From NCBI GenBank assembly GCA_963818225.1, contig CAWFRO010000014.1, positions 62,001 through 126,000 on the forward strand: a stretch of 64,000 bases of DNA, written 5' to 3'. Below are positions 46,394-55,741 of the stretch, in pieces. Every line of letters begins with the position of its first letter. Within the stretch, counting starts at the first letter, position 1. The stretch is from Palsa-504 sp963818225 (GTDB taxonomy: Bacteria; Actinomycetota; Actinomycetes; Streptosporangiales; Streptosporangiaceae). The notes under the pieces are model-generated. The model was not told the DNA's origin, did no database searches, and was given only the letters and a program-made list of their open reading frames with translations. The translations under genes and the position numbers were made by a program.

Positions 46394-48523
46394 ATGGTTA
46401 CCCGAGCGGCACGAAACCACCGGCCCCGCCGCTGCCGGCGGGCCGACCCGGCCGTCGGCACGCTGGTCCCGGCCGAAGCCCCGGCCGAGGCCGGGCGGCC
46501 CAGGTCGCTGGGCGCGGCCGTCGGTGATCACGTCCGGGCGCTGCCGGCCGAGACCCGGGTCATCCTGGAGATGCTCGCGGTGCTGAACCTGCGCATGCCG
46601 CTGGCGCAGCTGGGCCAGGCCGCGGCGCTGACCTCGCCCAGCACGGCGATCGAGCCGGCCGTGGCGGCCGGCCTGGTCGACTTGTGGCCCGCCGAACCAA
46701 GCTGCCCGGTGGCGATCCGTCACCCGCTGGTCCGGGACGCGATCTACGCCGGCATCCCGGTCAGCAGACGCCGCCTGCTGCACGCCCGCGCCGCCGACCT
46801 GGTCAGCGAGGCCGTGTCCTGGGAACACCGCGTGGCCGCCCTGGACCAGCCCGACGAAAACCTGGCCGCCGAGCTGGAAGCGCTGGCCGCCACCGAAGCA
46901 GCCCGCGGCCGCCTCGCCCTGGCCGCCACCCACCTGCAATGGGCCTCAGACATCTCCCCGGACCGGGCCGACCGGGAACGGCGGCTGCTCACCGCCGCAC
47001 TGCACCTGACCCTGGCCGTGGAATCCCGCGGCCTGGCCCTGCGCGAGGCCGTCGAAGCGACCGCCTCCTCCCCGCTGCGCAGCTGCGTGCTGGGCACCAT
47101 GGCGTTCTCCTGCGGCCAGCTCGCCGAGGCCGAACAACGGTTCAGCCAGGCCCTGGCGCAAGCCCGGCAAGACCCGGACAGCCAGCCACTGGCCGCGGAG
47201 ATCGCCAGCCGCCTGGCGGACACGGCCAGACGGCTGGGAGACGGGCAGCGGGCCCAGGCCTACGGACGCCAGGCGCTGAGCACCGGCGGCCTGGACCCGG
47301 CGGCCGCCAGCCGCACGCGCACCCTGATCGCCATCGGCACCGCCCAGCTGGCCGGCCCGCGCACCGCCCTGGCCGAGCTACGGCACCTGGATGCCGATCC
47401 GGCCCGGGTCTCCCCCGTCGACGTCGACGGCCTGACCTTCCGCGGGGTGTTCCGGCTGCTGGCCGGGGACCTGGAGCAGGCCGTCAGCGATCTGGCCGCC
47501 AGCCTCAGGCTGGCCCGGCGGGACGCCACGGCCACCCTGGGCCCGCCCGCCCACGGCTTTCTGGCGCTGGCCCAGTACCTGGCCGGGGCGTGGGACGACG
47601 CGGCGCACACCGCCGAGCAGGGGTTCTCGGCGGCCACGGCGCAGGGCCGCCGCGACGAGCTGCCGCTGCTGCACCTGGCCCACGGGTGCGTGCTAGCCGG
47701 GCGCGGCCGGGCCGGGGAGGCCGAACGGCACGCACGCCAGGCGGAGCAGGCGGCGGCCAGCCTGGACTACGGCCAGGAACGGCTGTACGCGGCGATGGCC
47801 CGGGCCCTGGCCTGCCAGGCGTCGGAAGACTACCTGGGCATGGCCGACGCGCTCGGTCCCTGGCAGAACGAGGCGGCGCTGGACGGCCACAGCCGGCTCG
47901 CCGCGGTGCTGTGGCGCCCGCTGCTGGCTGAGGGCCTGATCGGGTCGGGCCAGTTGACGCGGGCGGCCGGCGTGATGGCCCGGCTGCGGGCGGAAAACGG
48001 CCAGGTGGCCTACCTGCAGCCCGCTGCGGCCTGGCTGGTCGGGTGGCTGGCCGAGCGGCGCGGCGCCCCGGAGGAAGCCCTGGAGATCTACGCCCGCGCC
48101 GAGCAGGGCGCCAGCACCCAGAGCCCGGTGTACACCGCCCGGCTCCTGCTGGCCCACGGACAGCTGCTGCGCCGCACCGGGAACCGGAAGGACGCGGTCG
48201 ACCGCCTGCGGCAAGCGCTCGAGCTGTATCAGGAGCTGGCGGCCGCGCCGTTCGCCGCCCGGGCCGAGGAGGAGCTGGCGGCCTGCCGCCTGCCCGGCAC
48301 CCCGGGCGGCGGACAGGCGGCGCTGGCGCTGACCAGCCGGGAGACAGAAGTGACCCTCCTGGTCGGGAGGGGCCTGTCCAATCCGGAGATCGCCGCCGAG
48401 CTGTTCATCAGCCGCAAGGCCGTCGAATACCACCTGGGTAACATCTATGCCAAATGCGGCTTGCACGGACGCCAGGAACTGCGGCGCTTCGTCGAGCAAT
48501 CGCGGCTGCCGGAAGCGGCCTGA
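46394..48523 (+). CDS. LuxR-family LAL regulator lacking the ATPase domain
   Basis: 709 residues. Begins (after an Arg-rich leader) at the helical region that follows the AAA domain in LAL proteins (AAVGDHVRALPAETRVILEMLAVLNLRM) and continues through TPR-like repeats to a C-terminal LuxR HTH (LTSRETEVTLLVGRGLSNPEIAAELFISRKAVEYHLGNIYAKCGL). No Walker A or B is present, unlike the paralogue at 61776; from 46519 to about 47200 the two genes are nearly identical DNA. AAGGAAG precedes the ATG. Either an ATP-independent variant or a 5'-truncated copy. Candidate activator of the composite elements. Confidence 0.82.
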   Translation: MVTRAARNHRPRRCRRADPAVGTLVPAEAPAEAGRPRSLGAAVGDHVRALPAETRVILEMLAVLNLRMPLAQLGQAAALTSPSTAIEPAVAAGLVDLWPAEPSCPVAIRHPLVRDAIYAGIPVSRRRLLHARAADLVSEAVSWEHRVAALDQPDENLAAELEALAATEAARGRLALAATHLQWASDISPDRADRERRLLTAALHLTLAVESRGLALREAVEATASSPLRSCVLGTMAFSCGQLAEAEQRFSQALAQARQDPDSQPLAAEIASRLADTARRLGDGQRAQAYGRQALSTGGLDPAAASRTRTLIAIGTAQLAGPRTALAELRHLDADPARVSPVDVDGLTFRGVFRLLAGDLEQAVSDLAASLRLARRDATATLGPPAHGFLALAQYLAGAWDDAAHTAEQGFSAATAQGRRDELPLLHLAHGCVLAGRGRAGEAERHARQAEQAAASLDYGQERLYAAMARALACQASEDYLGMADALGPWQNEAALDGHSRLAAVLWRPLLAEGLIGSGQLTRAAGVMARLRAENGQVAYLQPAAAWLVGWLAERRGAPEEALEIYARAEQGASTQSPVYTARLLLAHGQLLRRTGNRKDAVDRLRQALELYQELAAAPFAARAEEELAACRLPGTPGGGQAALALTSRETEVTLLVGRGLSNPEIAAELFISRKAVEYHLGNIYAKCGLHGRQELRRFVEQSRLPEAA

Positions 48524-48554
48524 TGAGGGCCGGAAAACACGAGGGGAACCGTTC

Positions 48555-48622
48555 CTGGGGAGACGAACTAGGGAGTTTGCCTAGGGACTTCGGTCAGCGC
48601 GAAGCCGACAGTTGAGCTATCT
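48555..48622 (+). promoter_or_regulatory. Composite heptamer promoter element, site C
   Basis: Upstream of lysS: CTGGGGA (48555-48561), CTAGGGA (48568-48574), CTAGGGA (48581-48587), 13-bp period; 14 bp after the core the block AGCCGACAGTTGAGCTATCT (48603-48622), 36 nt before the ATG, exactly the distances of site B. Confidence 0.8.
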
Positions 48623-48658
48623 AACCGGAGCAATTGAGCCGAGGAAGCGGACACCATC

Positions 48659-50250
48659 ATGAGCACCCCAGTCCTCCACCACGAATCAGCCCCGCAAGAG
48701 CCACGACCTGGGCAGGGAGCGGGTGCCGGAACGGATCAGCGGCCGGGGCCCGACGGCCAGGGCGCCGGGACGTCCGCCTCGGGGCTGGCCGCGCAGTCCG
48801 CCGAGCGCCGGGCCAAGCGCGATGAGCTGCGAAACCTGGGCGTCAATCCCTATCCCACCCGCTTCGACCGCACCGCCACGCTGGCGGAATTGCATGCGGC
48901 GCACGCCGAGCTGGAGCCGGACACCAGGACGGGCGAGGTGGCGGCCGTGGCGGGGCGGGTGGCCTCGATGCGAGGCCACGGCAAGCTCCGGTTCATCACG
49001 ATCGAAGACGCCAGCGGAGCCGTTCAGCTGATGTTTCAGGCCAATCACCTTCCGGAGGACGCGGCCGCGGTCGAGGCGCTGGTCGACCTGGGCGACTGGG
49101 TGGGGGCCACCGGCGAAGTGATCACCAGCCGCCGGGGGGAGCTGTCCATCGACGTCACGGGGCTGGAGATCCTGTCCAAGGCGCTGCGGCCGCTGCCGGA
49201 CAAGTGGCACGGCCTGAACGAGGCGGAGACCAGGTACCGCCAGCGCGAGGTGGACCTGCTGGCCAACAAGGAGAGCCGGCGGGTCTTCGACATCCGCTTC
49301 AAGACCCTGTCCGTCCTGCGGAACCGGCTCGAGGCCCAGCATTTCGTGGAGGTCGAGACCCCCATTCTGCAGCCGCAGGCCGGCGGGGCCATCGCCCGCC
49401 CGTTCTTCACTCACGCCAACGCGCTGGACGCCGAGTTCAGCCTGCGCATCGCGCCGGAGCTGTACCTCAAGCGGCTGATCGTCGGAGGTTACGAGCGGGT
49501 GTTCGAGATCGCCCGTAACTTCCGCAACGAGGGGATCGACACCCGGCACAGCCCGGAGTTCACCTCGCTCGAGGCCTACCGGGCCCTGGGCGACTTCCAC
49601 GACGGAATGGACCTCACCGAGCACCTGATCACCGAGGCCGCCCGGGAAGCGGCCGGCGGCTCGAGTTCGACTTCGCGGGCCAGCGCGTCGACCTGACGCC
49701 GCCGTGGCCGCGCCGCGACCTCCTCGACCTGCTCGCCGACCGGCTCGGCCAGCGGGTGCACCCGTCCATGCCGGTCGAGGACGTGCGTCAGATCTGCGTG
49801 GCCAACGACGTGCCGTACCTGCCGTCGTGGGGCTCGGGAAAGCTGATCTTCGAGCTGTACGACAGGATCCTGATGCCCGAGACCGTGGGCCCGGTATTCA
49901 TCTACCACTACCCCACGGAGGTCTCCCCGCTCGCCCGCCAGTCCCTCGACGACCCGACGGTCACCGACCGGTTCGAGCTGGTGATCACCGGGCGGGAGCT
50001 CGCCAACGGATACAGCGAGCTCAACGACCCGGACGAGCAGGCCGAGCGGTTCAAGGCCGAGGCGGCGATGGCCGCCGGAGGCGACGCCGAGGCCCCTCCG
50101 GCCGATCTCGCCTTCGTCCGGGCGCTGGAGTACGGGCTGCCGCCCACCTCGGGCATCGGCATCGGCATCGACCGGGTGGTCATGCTGTTCGCCGAGGTGC
50201 CCGCGATCCGTGACGTCATCCTCTTCCCGATCATGCGCCCGGAGGCGTGA
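48659..50250 (+). CDS. lysS: Class II lysyl-tRNA synthetase, apparent frameshift
   Basis: About 530 residues when repaired. OB-fold anticodon domain (GEVAAVAGRVASMRGHGKLRFITIEDASGAVQLMF), motif 2 (YERVFEIARNFRNEGIDTRHSPEFTSLEAY) and motif 3 (SGIGIGIDRVVMLF) are intact. Around 49663 the frame shifts: the first frame reads AAGGSSSTSRAS and stops, but one extra C there gives AAGGLEFDFAGQRVDLTPPW and the rest. Likely an indel error. Its operon partner is an MprF/LysX-like protein, so this LysRS may be dedicated to lysyl-lipid synthesis, like the LysRS half of mycobacterial LysX; whether it is the only lysS cannot be told here. Confidence 0.88.
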
Positions 50251-50251
50251 C

Positions 50252-53224
50252 ATGACTGCGGTGCCGGAAAGCCAGGAGCGCAGCGGGGCGCTGCGCACCG
50301 CGGAGAACCGGGAAGGCGCGGCCGACCGCGGCCCGGCCCCGGCCGGGTTCTTCGTCCCCGATCTGATCCGGCTCGAGGTGGGGCGGGGCAGCCGGGTGGT
50401 CGTGGTGAGCGACCTGCACTTCGCGCCCACGGCCACGGAGGTATCCACGCTGGCCGCCGACCAGCTGGCCCAGGTGCTGAACAGCTTCCAGCTGCCCGGG
50501 ATGCTGGTGATCGCGGGCGACGGGTTCGAGATGCTCGCCGCGGCGCCGGACGTGGCCGGGATCCTGGATGCCCACCCCCAGTTCACCGACGCGGTCAAGC
50601 ATTTCGCCGCGGACAAGAATCATCGCGTGGTGCTGACCCCCGGCAACCACGACGGCCAGCTCGGCTGGGACGAGAAGTCGGTCACCCTGCTGCGCGAGCG
50701 TCTCGGCGTGACCGACGTGGCGCTGGCCTGCGATCTGGCCATCGAGACCGGCAACGGCACCCAGCTGGTCCGGGTCATGCACGGCCATCAGTTCGATCAG
50801 TACAACGCGTTCGACGATCCCCGGTCCCCGGTCGACACCCCGCTGGGCCACCACGTCGTCCGGCAGGTGCTGCCCAAGCTGGCGTCCCGCGACCAGCCCG
50901 GCTCGCTGCTGGAGGGGGTCCGGTGGACCAACGGTGATCCGTCCTCCTTCCTGGGGTCGCGCCTGCTGTACCGGATGGTGGCGGGCTGGCTGTGGTGGCT
51001 GGCGGTGCCGTTCGCGGCCGCGCTGCTGCTGCGCCTGCTGTCCTTCGCCCCGGGCGTCAAGCCGCTGCTGAGCCATCACGCCGAGCGGTGGCTGATCGTG
51101 TTCGGCATCCTGGTCGTGGGCATCGCGGTCATCGCCGCGGCGACCGCCATCGCCACCATGCTCCGGGTCAACCGCGCCCTGGCCGACGCCTCGATCGGCG
51201 AGCGGGGCGAGGCGGCGGCCCACAACGCCACCGTCCGGGCCGAGGCCGCCCGGCTGATCTCTGAGGGATACGCCGGCCTGGTCACCGGGCACACCCACGA
51301 ACCGGAGATCTCCCAGGTCGGCGACGGGTTCTACGCCAACACCGGATGCAACACCGAAGTGGTGCGGGCGCGCAAGGCCCGGTTCGGGCTGCCGACCCCG
51401 TTCCTGGCCGTTCGGCGGCTGTCGATGGTCGAGCTGACCGGCGGGCCCGTGCTGTCCGTCTCGCTGTCGCTGGCCGAGCAGCCCATCGGGCAGCCCGCGG
51501 CGCTGGAGCGGCTGGTGCTCGCACCCGAGCCGAACCGCCCGAGCAAGCTCGAGGTCGTCGGCCACCTTCCCGACGGAGCCACCTGGCCGATCAGCGAGCG
51601 GGCGCTGCTGCCGTGGGTGCGGCGCCGCAGGATCCGCCGGGTAGCCGCGTTCGGGCTGCTCGTCGCGGGGGTCCTGAACGTGGTGCTCGCACTGCTGTGG
51701 TCGGTCCGCTGGGTCCACCCGATCGGCTACTGGCTGCCGTTTGGCATCCATCCGGCCAGCGGCGTCACCGCCGTCATCGGCGGCCTGGCGCTGGCCGGGG
51801 TGGCCCGGGGCGTCCGGCTGGGGTACCGCCGGTCCTGGGTGGCGGCGCTGGTGCTGCTGCTGGTGAGCACCGTCTACCGCCTGCTGCACGACGTGGGCCT
51901 GGAAGGGTCGACCATCGCCTGCCTGTTCGGCGTGTGGCTGCTGCTCGAGCACCGTAACTTCCGGGTCAGCCCGGCCGGCCTGCGCCGCTTCGTCGGCCTG
52001 GCCATCATGACCAGCTTCGTGGTGGTGGGCCTGGCCGCCGGCCTGGACGTCGCCTTCGTGCAAGCCCGCGAGACCCGCGACGTGGTCGTGCTCGTCATCG
52101 TGGGCCTGCTGGTCCTGGTGCTGGCCACGGCGCTGCCCGGCCGCGAGCACCGGCGGACCGGAGAGGAGCGGGCCAAAGCGTTCGCCCGGGCCCGGCAGAT
52201 CTTCGACCGGTACGGCGGCGACACACTGGACTACTTCGCCCTGCGCGACGACAAGACCTGGCTGTTCTCCGGGAACACCCTGGTCGCCTACTCGGTCATC
52301 AACCGCGTCATGCTCGTGTCGCCTGACCCGATCGGGCCGGTCGACGAGCGCCTCGACGCGTGGACCGACGCGATGGACCTGGCCGACACCAACGGGTGGT
52401 ACATCTGCGTGCTCGGCGCCTCCGCGCCGTGGCTGCCGATCTACCAGGCGGCCGGGCTGACCGGGGTCTACATGGGTGACGAGGCGATCGTCGACTGCCA
52501 GGTCTTCTCGCTCAAGGGCAAGTCGATGAAATCGCTGCGGGGCGCCTACAACCGGGTCTCCAAGGCCGGCTATCGCGTGGCGGTCATGCAGGCCCTCGAG
52601 GCCAGCGCCGAGCTGCGCAGGCAGCTGGAGGATCTCTCCACCGAGACGCGCCAGGGCGAGGCCGAGCGCGGCTTCTCCATGACCCTCAGCCGGATGTTCG
52701 ACGAGCGCGACACCGGCCTGCTGCTGGCCGTCTGCCTGGACCCGGAGGGAAAGCCGGTGGCGTTCAACCAGTACGTCCCGGCCAGCCACGTCAACGGGTA
52801 CTCCCTGGACCTCATGCGGCGGACCAACGACCCGGACGCGCCGAACGGCCTGACCGACTTCGTGATCATCGAGACGATCAACTGGATGGCCGAACGAGGC
52901 CTGAACGGCCTGGGCCTGAACTTCGCGGTGATGCGCGCCGTGGTCGCCGGGGAGACCGGCGACGGGCCGTGGCAGTCGGCGGAGAAGGCCGTGTTCCACC
53001 GGTTCAGCGACAGCATGCAGATCGAGTCCCTGTGGAATTTCAACAAGAAGTACGACCCGGAATGGCGCCCGCGCTACTCGGTCGCTGACGACCGCTCGCA
53101 CCTGCCACGGGCCAGCCTGGCCATCGCCCGGGCCGAGTCGGTGACGGAGCTGCCGCTGGTCGGCAGGTTCATGAAGCCGAAGGCCCCGGTCCTCGACTCC
53201 CGGCCGAAGGAGCCGGTGTCATGA
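50252..53224 (+). CDS. Metallophosphoesterase-TM-DUF2156 fusion, LysX/MprF-like lysyltransferase
   Basis: 990 residues. N-terminal calcineurin-like phosphoesterase with all metal motifs (VVVSDLHFAP, IAGDGFEM, TPGNHDGQ, MHGHQFDQ, VTGHTHEPE), several helices (one pair near 250-310, a block near 470-640), then a DUF2156 domain (FDRYGGDTLDYFALRDDKTWLFSGNTLVAYSV...RGAYNRVSKAGYRVAVM...GLNGLGLNFAVMRAV) as in MprF and LysX, which transfer Lys from tRNA to phosphatidylglycerol. ATG is one base after the lysS TGA and the stop overlaps the permease ATG, so the three genes are coupled. A phosphoesterase joined to a lysyltransferase is unusual; its substrate may be a lipid phosphate or nucleotide (inference). 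Confidence 0.88.
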   Translation: MTAVPESQERSGALRTAENREGAADRGPAPAGFFVPDLIRLEVGRGSRVVVVSDLHFAPTATEVSTLAADQLAQVLNSFQLPGMLVIAGDGFEMLAAAPDVAGILDAHPQFTDAVKHFAADKNHRVVLTPGNHDGQLGWDEKSVTLLRERLGVTDVALACDLAIETGNGTQLVRVMHGHQFDQYNAFDDPRSPVDTPLGHHVVRQVLPKLASRDQPGSLLEGVRWTNGDPSSFLGSRLLYRMVAGWLWWLAVPFAAALLLRLLSFAPGVKPLLSHHAERWLIVFGILVVGIAVIAAATAIATMLRVNRALADASIGERGEAAAHNATVRAEAARLISEGYAGLVTGHTHEPEISQVGDGFYANTGCNTEVVRARKARFGLPTPFLAVRRLSMVELTGGPVLSVSLSLAEQPIGQPAALERLVLAPEPNRPSKLEVVGHLPDGATWPISERALLPWVRRRRIRRVAAFGLLVAGVLNVVLALLWSVRWVHPIGYWLPFGIHPASGVTAVIGGLALAGVARGVRLGYRRSWVAALVLLLVSTVYRLLHDVGLEGSTIACLFGVWLLLEHRNFRVSPAGLRRFVGLAIMTSFVVVGLAAGLDVAFVQARETRDVVVLVIVGLLVLVLATALPGREHRRTGEERAKAFARARQIFDRYGGDTLDYFALRDDKTWLFSGNTLVAYSVINRVMLVSPDPIGPVDERLDAWTDAMDLADTNGWYICVLGASAPWLPIYQAAGLTGVYMGDEAIVDCQVFSLKGKSMKSLRGAYNRVSKAGYRVAVMQALEASAELRRQLEDLSTETRQGEAERGFSMTLSRMFDERDTGLLLAVCLDPEGKPVAFNQYVPASHVNGYSLDLMRRTNDPDAPNGLTDFVIIETINWMAERGLNGLGLNFAVMRAVVAGETGDGPWQSAEKAVFHRFSDSMQIESLWNFNKKYDPEWRPRYSVADDRSHLPRASLAIARAESVTELPLVGRFMKPKAPVLDSRPKEPVS

Positions 53225-54777
53225 CGATCCGGCAGTGGCATCTGACGCGTGGGGGTCATGTGGATGGGGGGGCTGGGCTGCTGGTGGCGGACCGGCCTGC
53301 GGGCGGGGCGGGGGGTGCCCTGGTGGGTGAGGTGCCGGCGGGGCGGGTGGCGCGGCGGCTGGGGGTGGTGGGGCTGGCGCTGGTGCTGATCTCGGCGATG
53401 GACAGTATCCGGAATCTGCCCACGACGGCGACGTTCGGCTGGTCGGCGATTTTCTTTTACGGCATCGCGGTGCTGACGTACCTGGTGCCGGTGGCGTTGT
53501 GCTCGGCGGAGCTGGCCACCACGGTGGGCGGCGGGATGTACCGGTGGGTCCGGGAGGCGTTCGGGTCGCGGTGGGGGTTCCTGGCCGTGTGGTGTGACTG
53601 GTCGGAGAACATCGTGTGGTTCCCGACCGTGCTGGTGTTCCTGGCCACCACGGCCGCGTACGTGATCAACCCCAACCTGTCCCAGAACAAGGCGTTCCTG
53701 GTCCCGGTCATGCTGGTCATCTTCTGGGCGGTGACGCTGTCCTCGCTGTTCGGGTCGCTGAAATCGGCCCGGTGGACCGGGGTGGGCGTGATCATCGGCA
53801 CCGCCATCCCGACCGCGGCGATCATCGTCCTGGGCCTGTGGTGGACCGCCAGCGGCAACCACTCCGAGATCCCCTTCCACGCCACCGCGATCATCCCGGC
53901 CTGGAACGGCCTGGCCAGCCTGGTCTACGCGGCCGGCATCGTGGTCGCGTTCGCCGGCATGGAGATCGGCGGTTTCTACTCCCACGTGACCCGCAACGTC
54001 AAGCGGACCTACCCCGGCGCGGTCCTGATCGCCGCCGTCACCGTGGCGACCCTGTCGATCCTGGGCAGCGTGGCCATCGCCATGGTCGTGCCCGGCAAGC
54101 AGATCGAGCTGGCCGGCGGGATCATGCAGGCCGTGTCGATCTTCTTCGCCAAGCTCGGCATCTCCTCCCTCATCAAGCCGTTCGGCGTGCTGGTCATCAT
54201 CGGCGTGCTGTGCGGCCTGGCGTCCTGGAGCATGGGCCCGGCCGAGGGCATGCGCCGGGTCGCCGCCGACGGCCACCTCAGCCCCTGGTGGGGCCGGACC
54301 AACCGGCGCGGCGCCCCGACCATGGTCCTGCTCCTGCAGGCCACCCTCGGCTCGGTGCTGTCCCTGGCCCTGATCTTCGTCAACAACATCAACACCTACT
54401 ACTGGATGCTCACCGCGCTGGTCGCCCAGACCTTCCTCATCATGTACTTCCTGATGTACATCGCGGTCATCCGGCTGCGCATCACCCAGCCCGAGGCCCC
54501 CCGCCCGTTCAAGATCCCCGGCGGCAAAATAGGGCTCGCCCTCATCGTCGGCGCCGGGATCATCGGCGCCGCCTTCACCTTCTTCCTCGGCTTCATCCCC
54601 GCCACCCACCTATCCACCCAGGGCACCATCGCCTACATCACCGTCATGGCCATCGGCATGATCACCATCATCGGCACCCCCTTCCTCCTGCACCGCGGCC
54701 CATCCACCAAAACCGACACCCAGACCGACCCCGGCCTCGGCACCCCCGACACCCCACCAGGACCCTGACATGCACCC
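53203..54777. repeat. Left arm of 1.58-kb inverted repeat (permease copy 1)
   Basis: Matches 57372-58948 in reverse. Identity begins 18 nt before the permease ATG, inside the 3' end of the MprF-like gene, and ends 8 nt into the reading frame that in the other copy is the serine protease. By eye I find two substitutions plus a 2-bp length difference in a G-rich stretch. Confidence 0.93.
53221..54768 (+). CDS. APC-family amino-acid permease, copy 1
   Basis: 515 residues, 12 helices, with a long charged N-terminus. LVLISAMDSIRNLPTTATFGWSAIFFYGIAVLTYLVPVALCSAELATTVGGGMYRWVREAFG and later IGGFYSHVTRNVKRTYPGAVL match glutamate/GABA-antiporter-like APC members (GadC/YjeM group). ATG overlaps the stop of the MprF-like gene (TCATGA). 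A lysine or other amino-acid import role would fit a lysyl-lipid operon (inference). Followed by a terminator hairpin at 54825-54860. Confidence 0.88.
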   Translation: MTIRQWHLTRGGHVDGGAGLLVADRPAGGAGGALVGEVPAGRVARRLGVVGLALVLISAMDSIRNLPTTATFGWSAIFFYGIAVLTYLVPVALCSAELATTVGGGMYRWVREAFGSRWGFLAVWCDWSENIVWFPTVLVFLATTAAYVINPNLSQNKAFLVPVMLVIFWAVTLSSLFGSLKSARWTGVGVIIGTAIPTAAIIVLGLWWTASGNHSEIPFHATAIIPAWNGLASLVYAAGIVVAFAGMEIGGFYSHVTRNVKRTYPGAVLIAAVTVATLSILGSVAIAMVVPGKQIELAGGIMQAVSIFFAKLGISSLIKPFGVLVIIGVLCGLASWSMGPAEGMRRVAADGHLSPWWGRTNRRGAPTMVLLLQATLGSVLSLALIFVNNINTYYWMLTALVAQTFLIMYFLMYIAVIRLRITQPEAPRPFKIPGGKIGLALIVGAGIIGAAFTFFLGFIPATHLSTQGTIAYITVMAIGMITIIGTPFLLHRGPSTKTDTQTDPGLGTPDTPPGP

Positions 54778-54824
54778 GGGCTTCCTTATCCTTACTTCCT
54801 GATAGCGGCGATGCTGACGTCCGG

Positions 54825-54860
54825 CCAGCCCGTCGGTTCAGCATCGAGGCGACGGGCTGG
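54825..54860. terminator. Hairpin after permease copy 1
   Basis: Perfect 11-bp arms CCAGCCCGTCG (54825-54835) and CGACGGGCTGG (54850-54860), 14-nt loop, 57 nt after the permease stop; likely ends the lysS operon. The 54769-55082 gap holds only this, the repeat at 54870-54922 and the start of the 55081 duplication. Confidence 0.6.
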
Positions 54861-54869
54861 GGCAGTCTT

Positions 54870-54922
54870 CATGATCATGGCCAGGAATGGCCGTCTGCAG
54901 TCCAAAACTGGCCACGATCATG
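54870..54922. repeat. Interrupted inverted repeat CATGATCATGGCCAG / CTGGCCACGATCATG
   Basis: 15-bp arms with one mismatch and a 23-nt centre. Could be a small palindromic repeat element or a second terminator; no coding content. Confidence 0.45.
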
Positions 54923-55080
54923 GTCGGCGCCCCGAAAATTAGGACCGGCCAGGCGGCGGTCACCGGCGCGGGGCCAGCCACCGGGCGCCGATCCGGCCGT
55001 GTTTCATCCGGCCTACCAGGTGGACGCGCAGCGTCTCGGGGCGTGTTGCCGTCCGTGTCCCTGCTGATCGCCTAGAGCGT

Positions 55081-55139
55081 GGTCACCGCGGCCGGGCTGA
55101 CCATTGCAGAACATTCAGCAGCATGGGGCCCGGCGCGAG
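55081..55139. repeat. Duplicate of methyltransferase-pseudogene segment (copy 1)
   Basis: About 59 bp matching 56029-56089 (roughly 90% by eye, direct orientation). Copy 1 lies over the 3' end of the DUF1707 gene, so the last ~18 codons of that gene are antisense methyltransferase sequence. Confidence 0.7.
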
Positions 55140-55577
55140 GACCAGCTCCACGTTGCCGCCGCGTACCCGCAGCTCGATGATCAGCTCGGGTCCACTGCGC
55201 ACGGCGCTGGTCAGGTCCAGCATCACGTCGCACCACGCGGTGCGCAGCACCAGCCGGTGCGGCAGCGTCCACCGGCCGTCGCGGCGCACCGAGCCGTGCC
55301 GCTCGCGGATGGTGAGCAGTGCGGCGGCCGGCTGGGCCGACGTCCCAGCGTGCGGCAGCGCGAGCGAGCCGTCGCGGCCTGGCGCGGCGATCAGATCGGC
55401 GGTGAGCAGGGCCAGCGCCTCGATGGTGCGGGCGGCCAGCGCCGCGTCCAGCCGCTGGTCGAACTCGGCCGGGTCGAGCCGGCCATCGGCGACAGCGGCG
55501 CGCAGCAGTTCGATGACCCGGTCGCGGTCCGCGTCGGACGCGCGCAGCGCGGGTGAGCTGGACGGATCTGCCGACAT
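55083..55577 (-). CDS. DUF1707 (SHOCT-like) domain protein
   Basis: 164 residues. N-terminal LRASDADRDRVIELLRAAVADGRLDPAEFDQRLDAALAARTIEALALLTADL is DUF1707; the middle LTIRERHGSVRRDGRWTLPHRLVLRTAWCDVMLDLTSAV resembles the accompanying cell-wall/DUF2154-type strand domain. ATG with GAGGAGG. The last ~18 codons come from a sequence duplicated from the nearby methyltransferase remnant, so the native C-terminus was probably replaced. Function unknown. Confidence 0.8.
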   Translation of the reverse strand: MSADPSSSPALRASDADRDRVIELLRAAVADGRLDPAEFDQRLDAALAARTIEALALLTADLIAAPGRDGSLALPHAGTSAQPAAALLTIRERHGSVRRDGRWTLPHRLVLRTAWCDVMLDLTSAVRSGPELIIELRVRGGNVELVLAPGPMLLNVLQWSARPR

Positions 55578-55741
55578 CGGGCCTCCTCGGCGGCGACGTG
55601 GCGGCGCCGCGCCACCGGCTTTCCACGGTATAGCGCAAGTCGGCGGCCAGCAACGAGGGGTACGCCAACGCGGCGCGACATGTGTGGAGTGAGTGCGGGG
55701 CCGTGAGGAAGCGCTGTTGTGGCTGATACACCTCCCTCGCC

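Noticed and set aside
50231..53101. 956-codon minus-strand frame opposite the MprF-like gene
   Set aside because: His/Gln/Asp-rich shadow frame with no recognisable domain; the plus strand has clear catalytic motifs.
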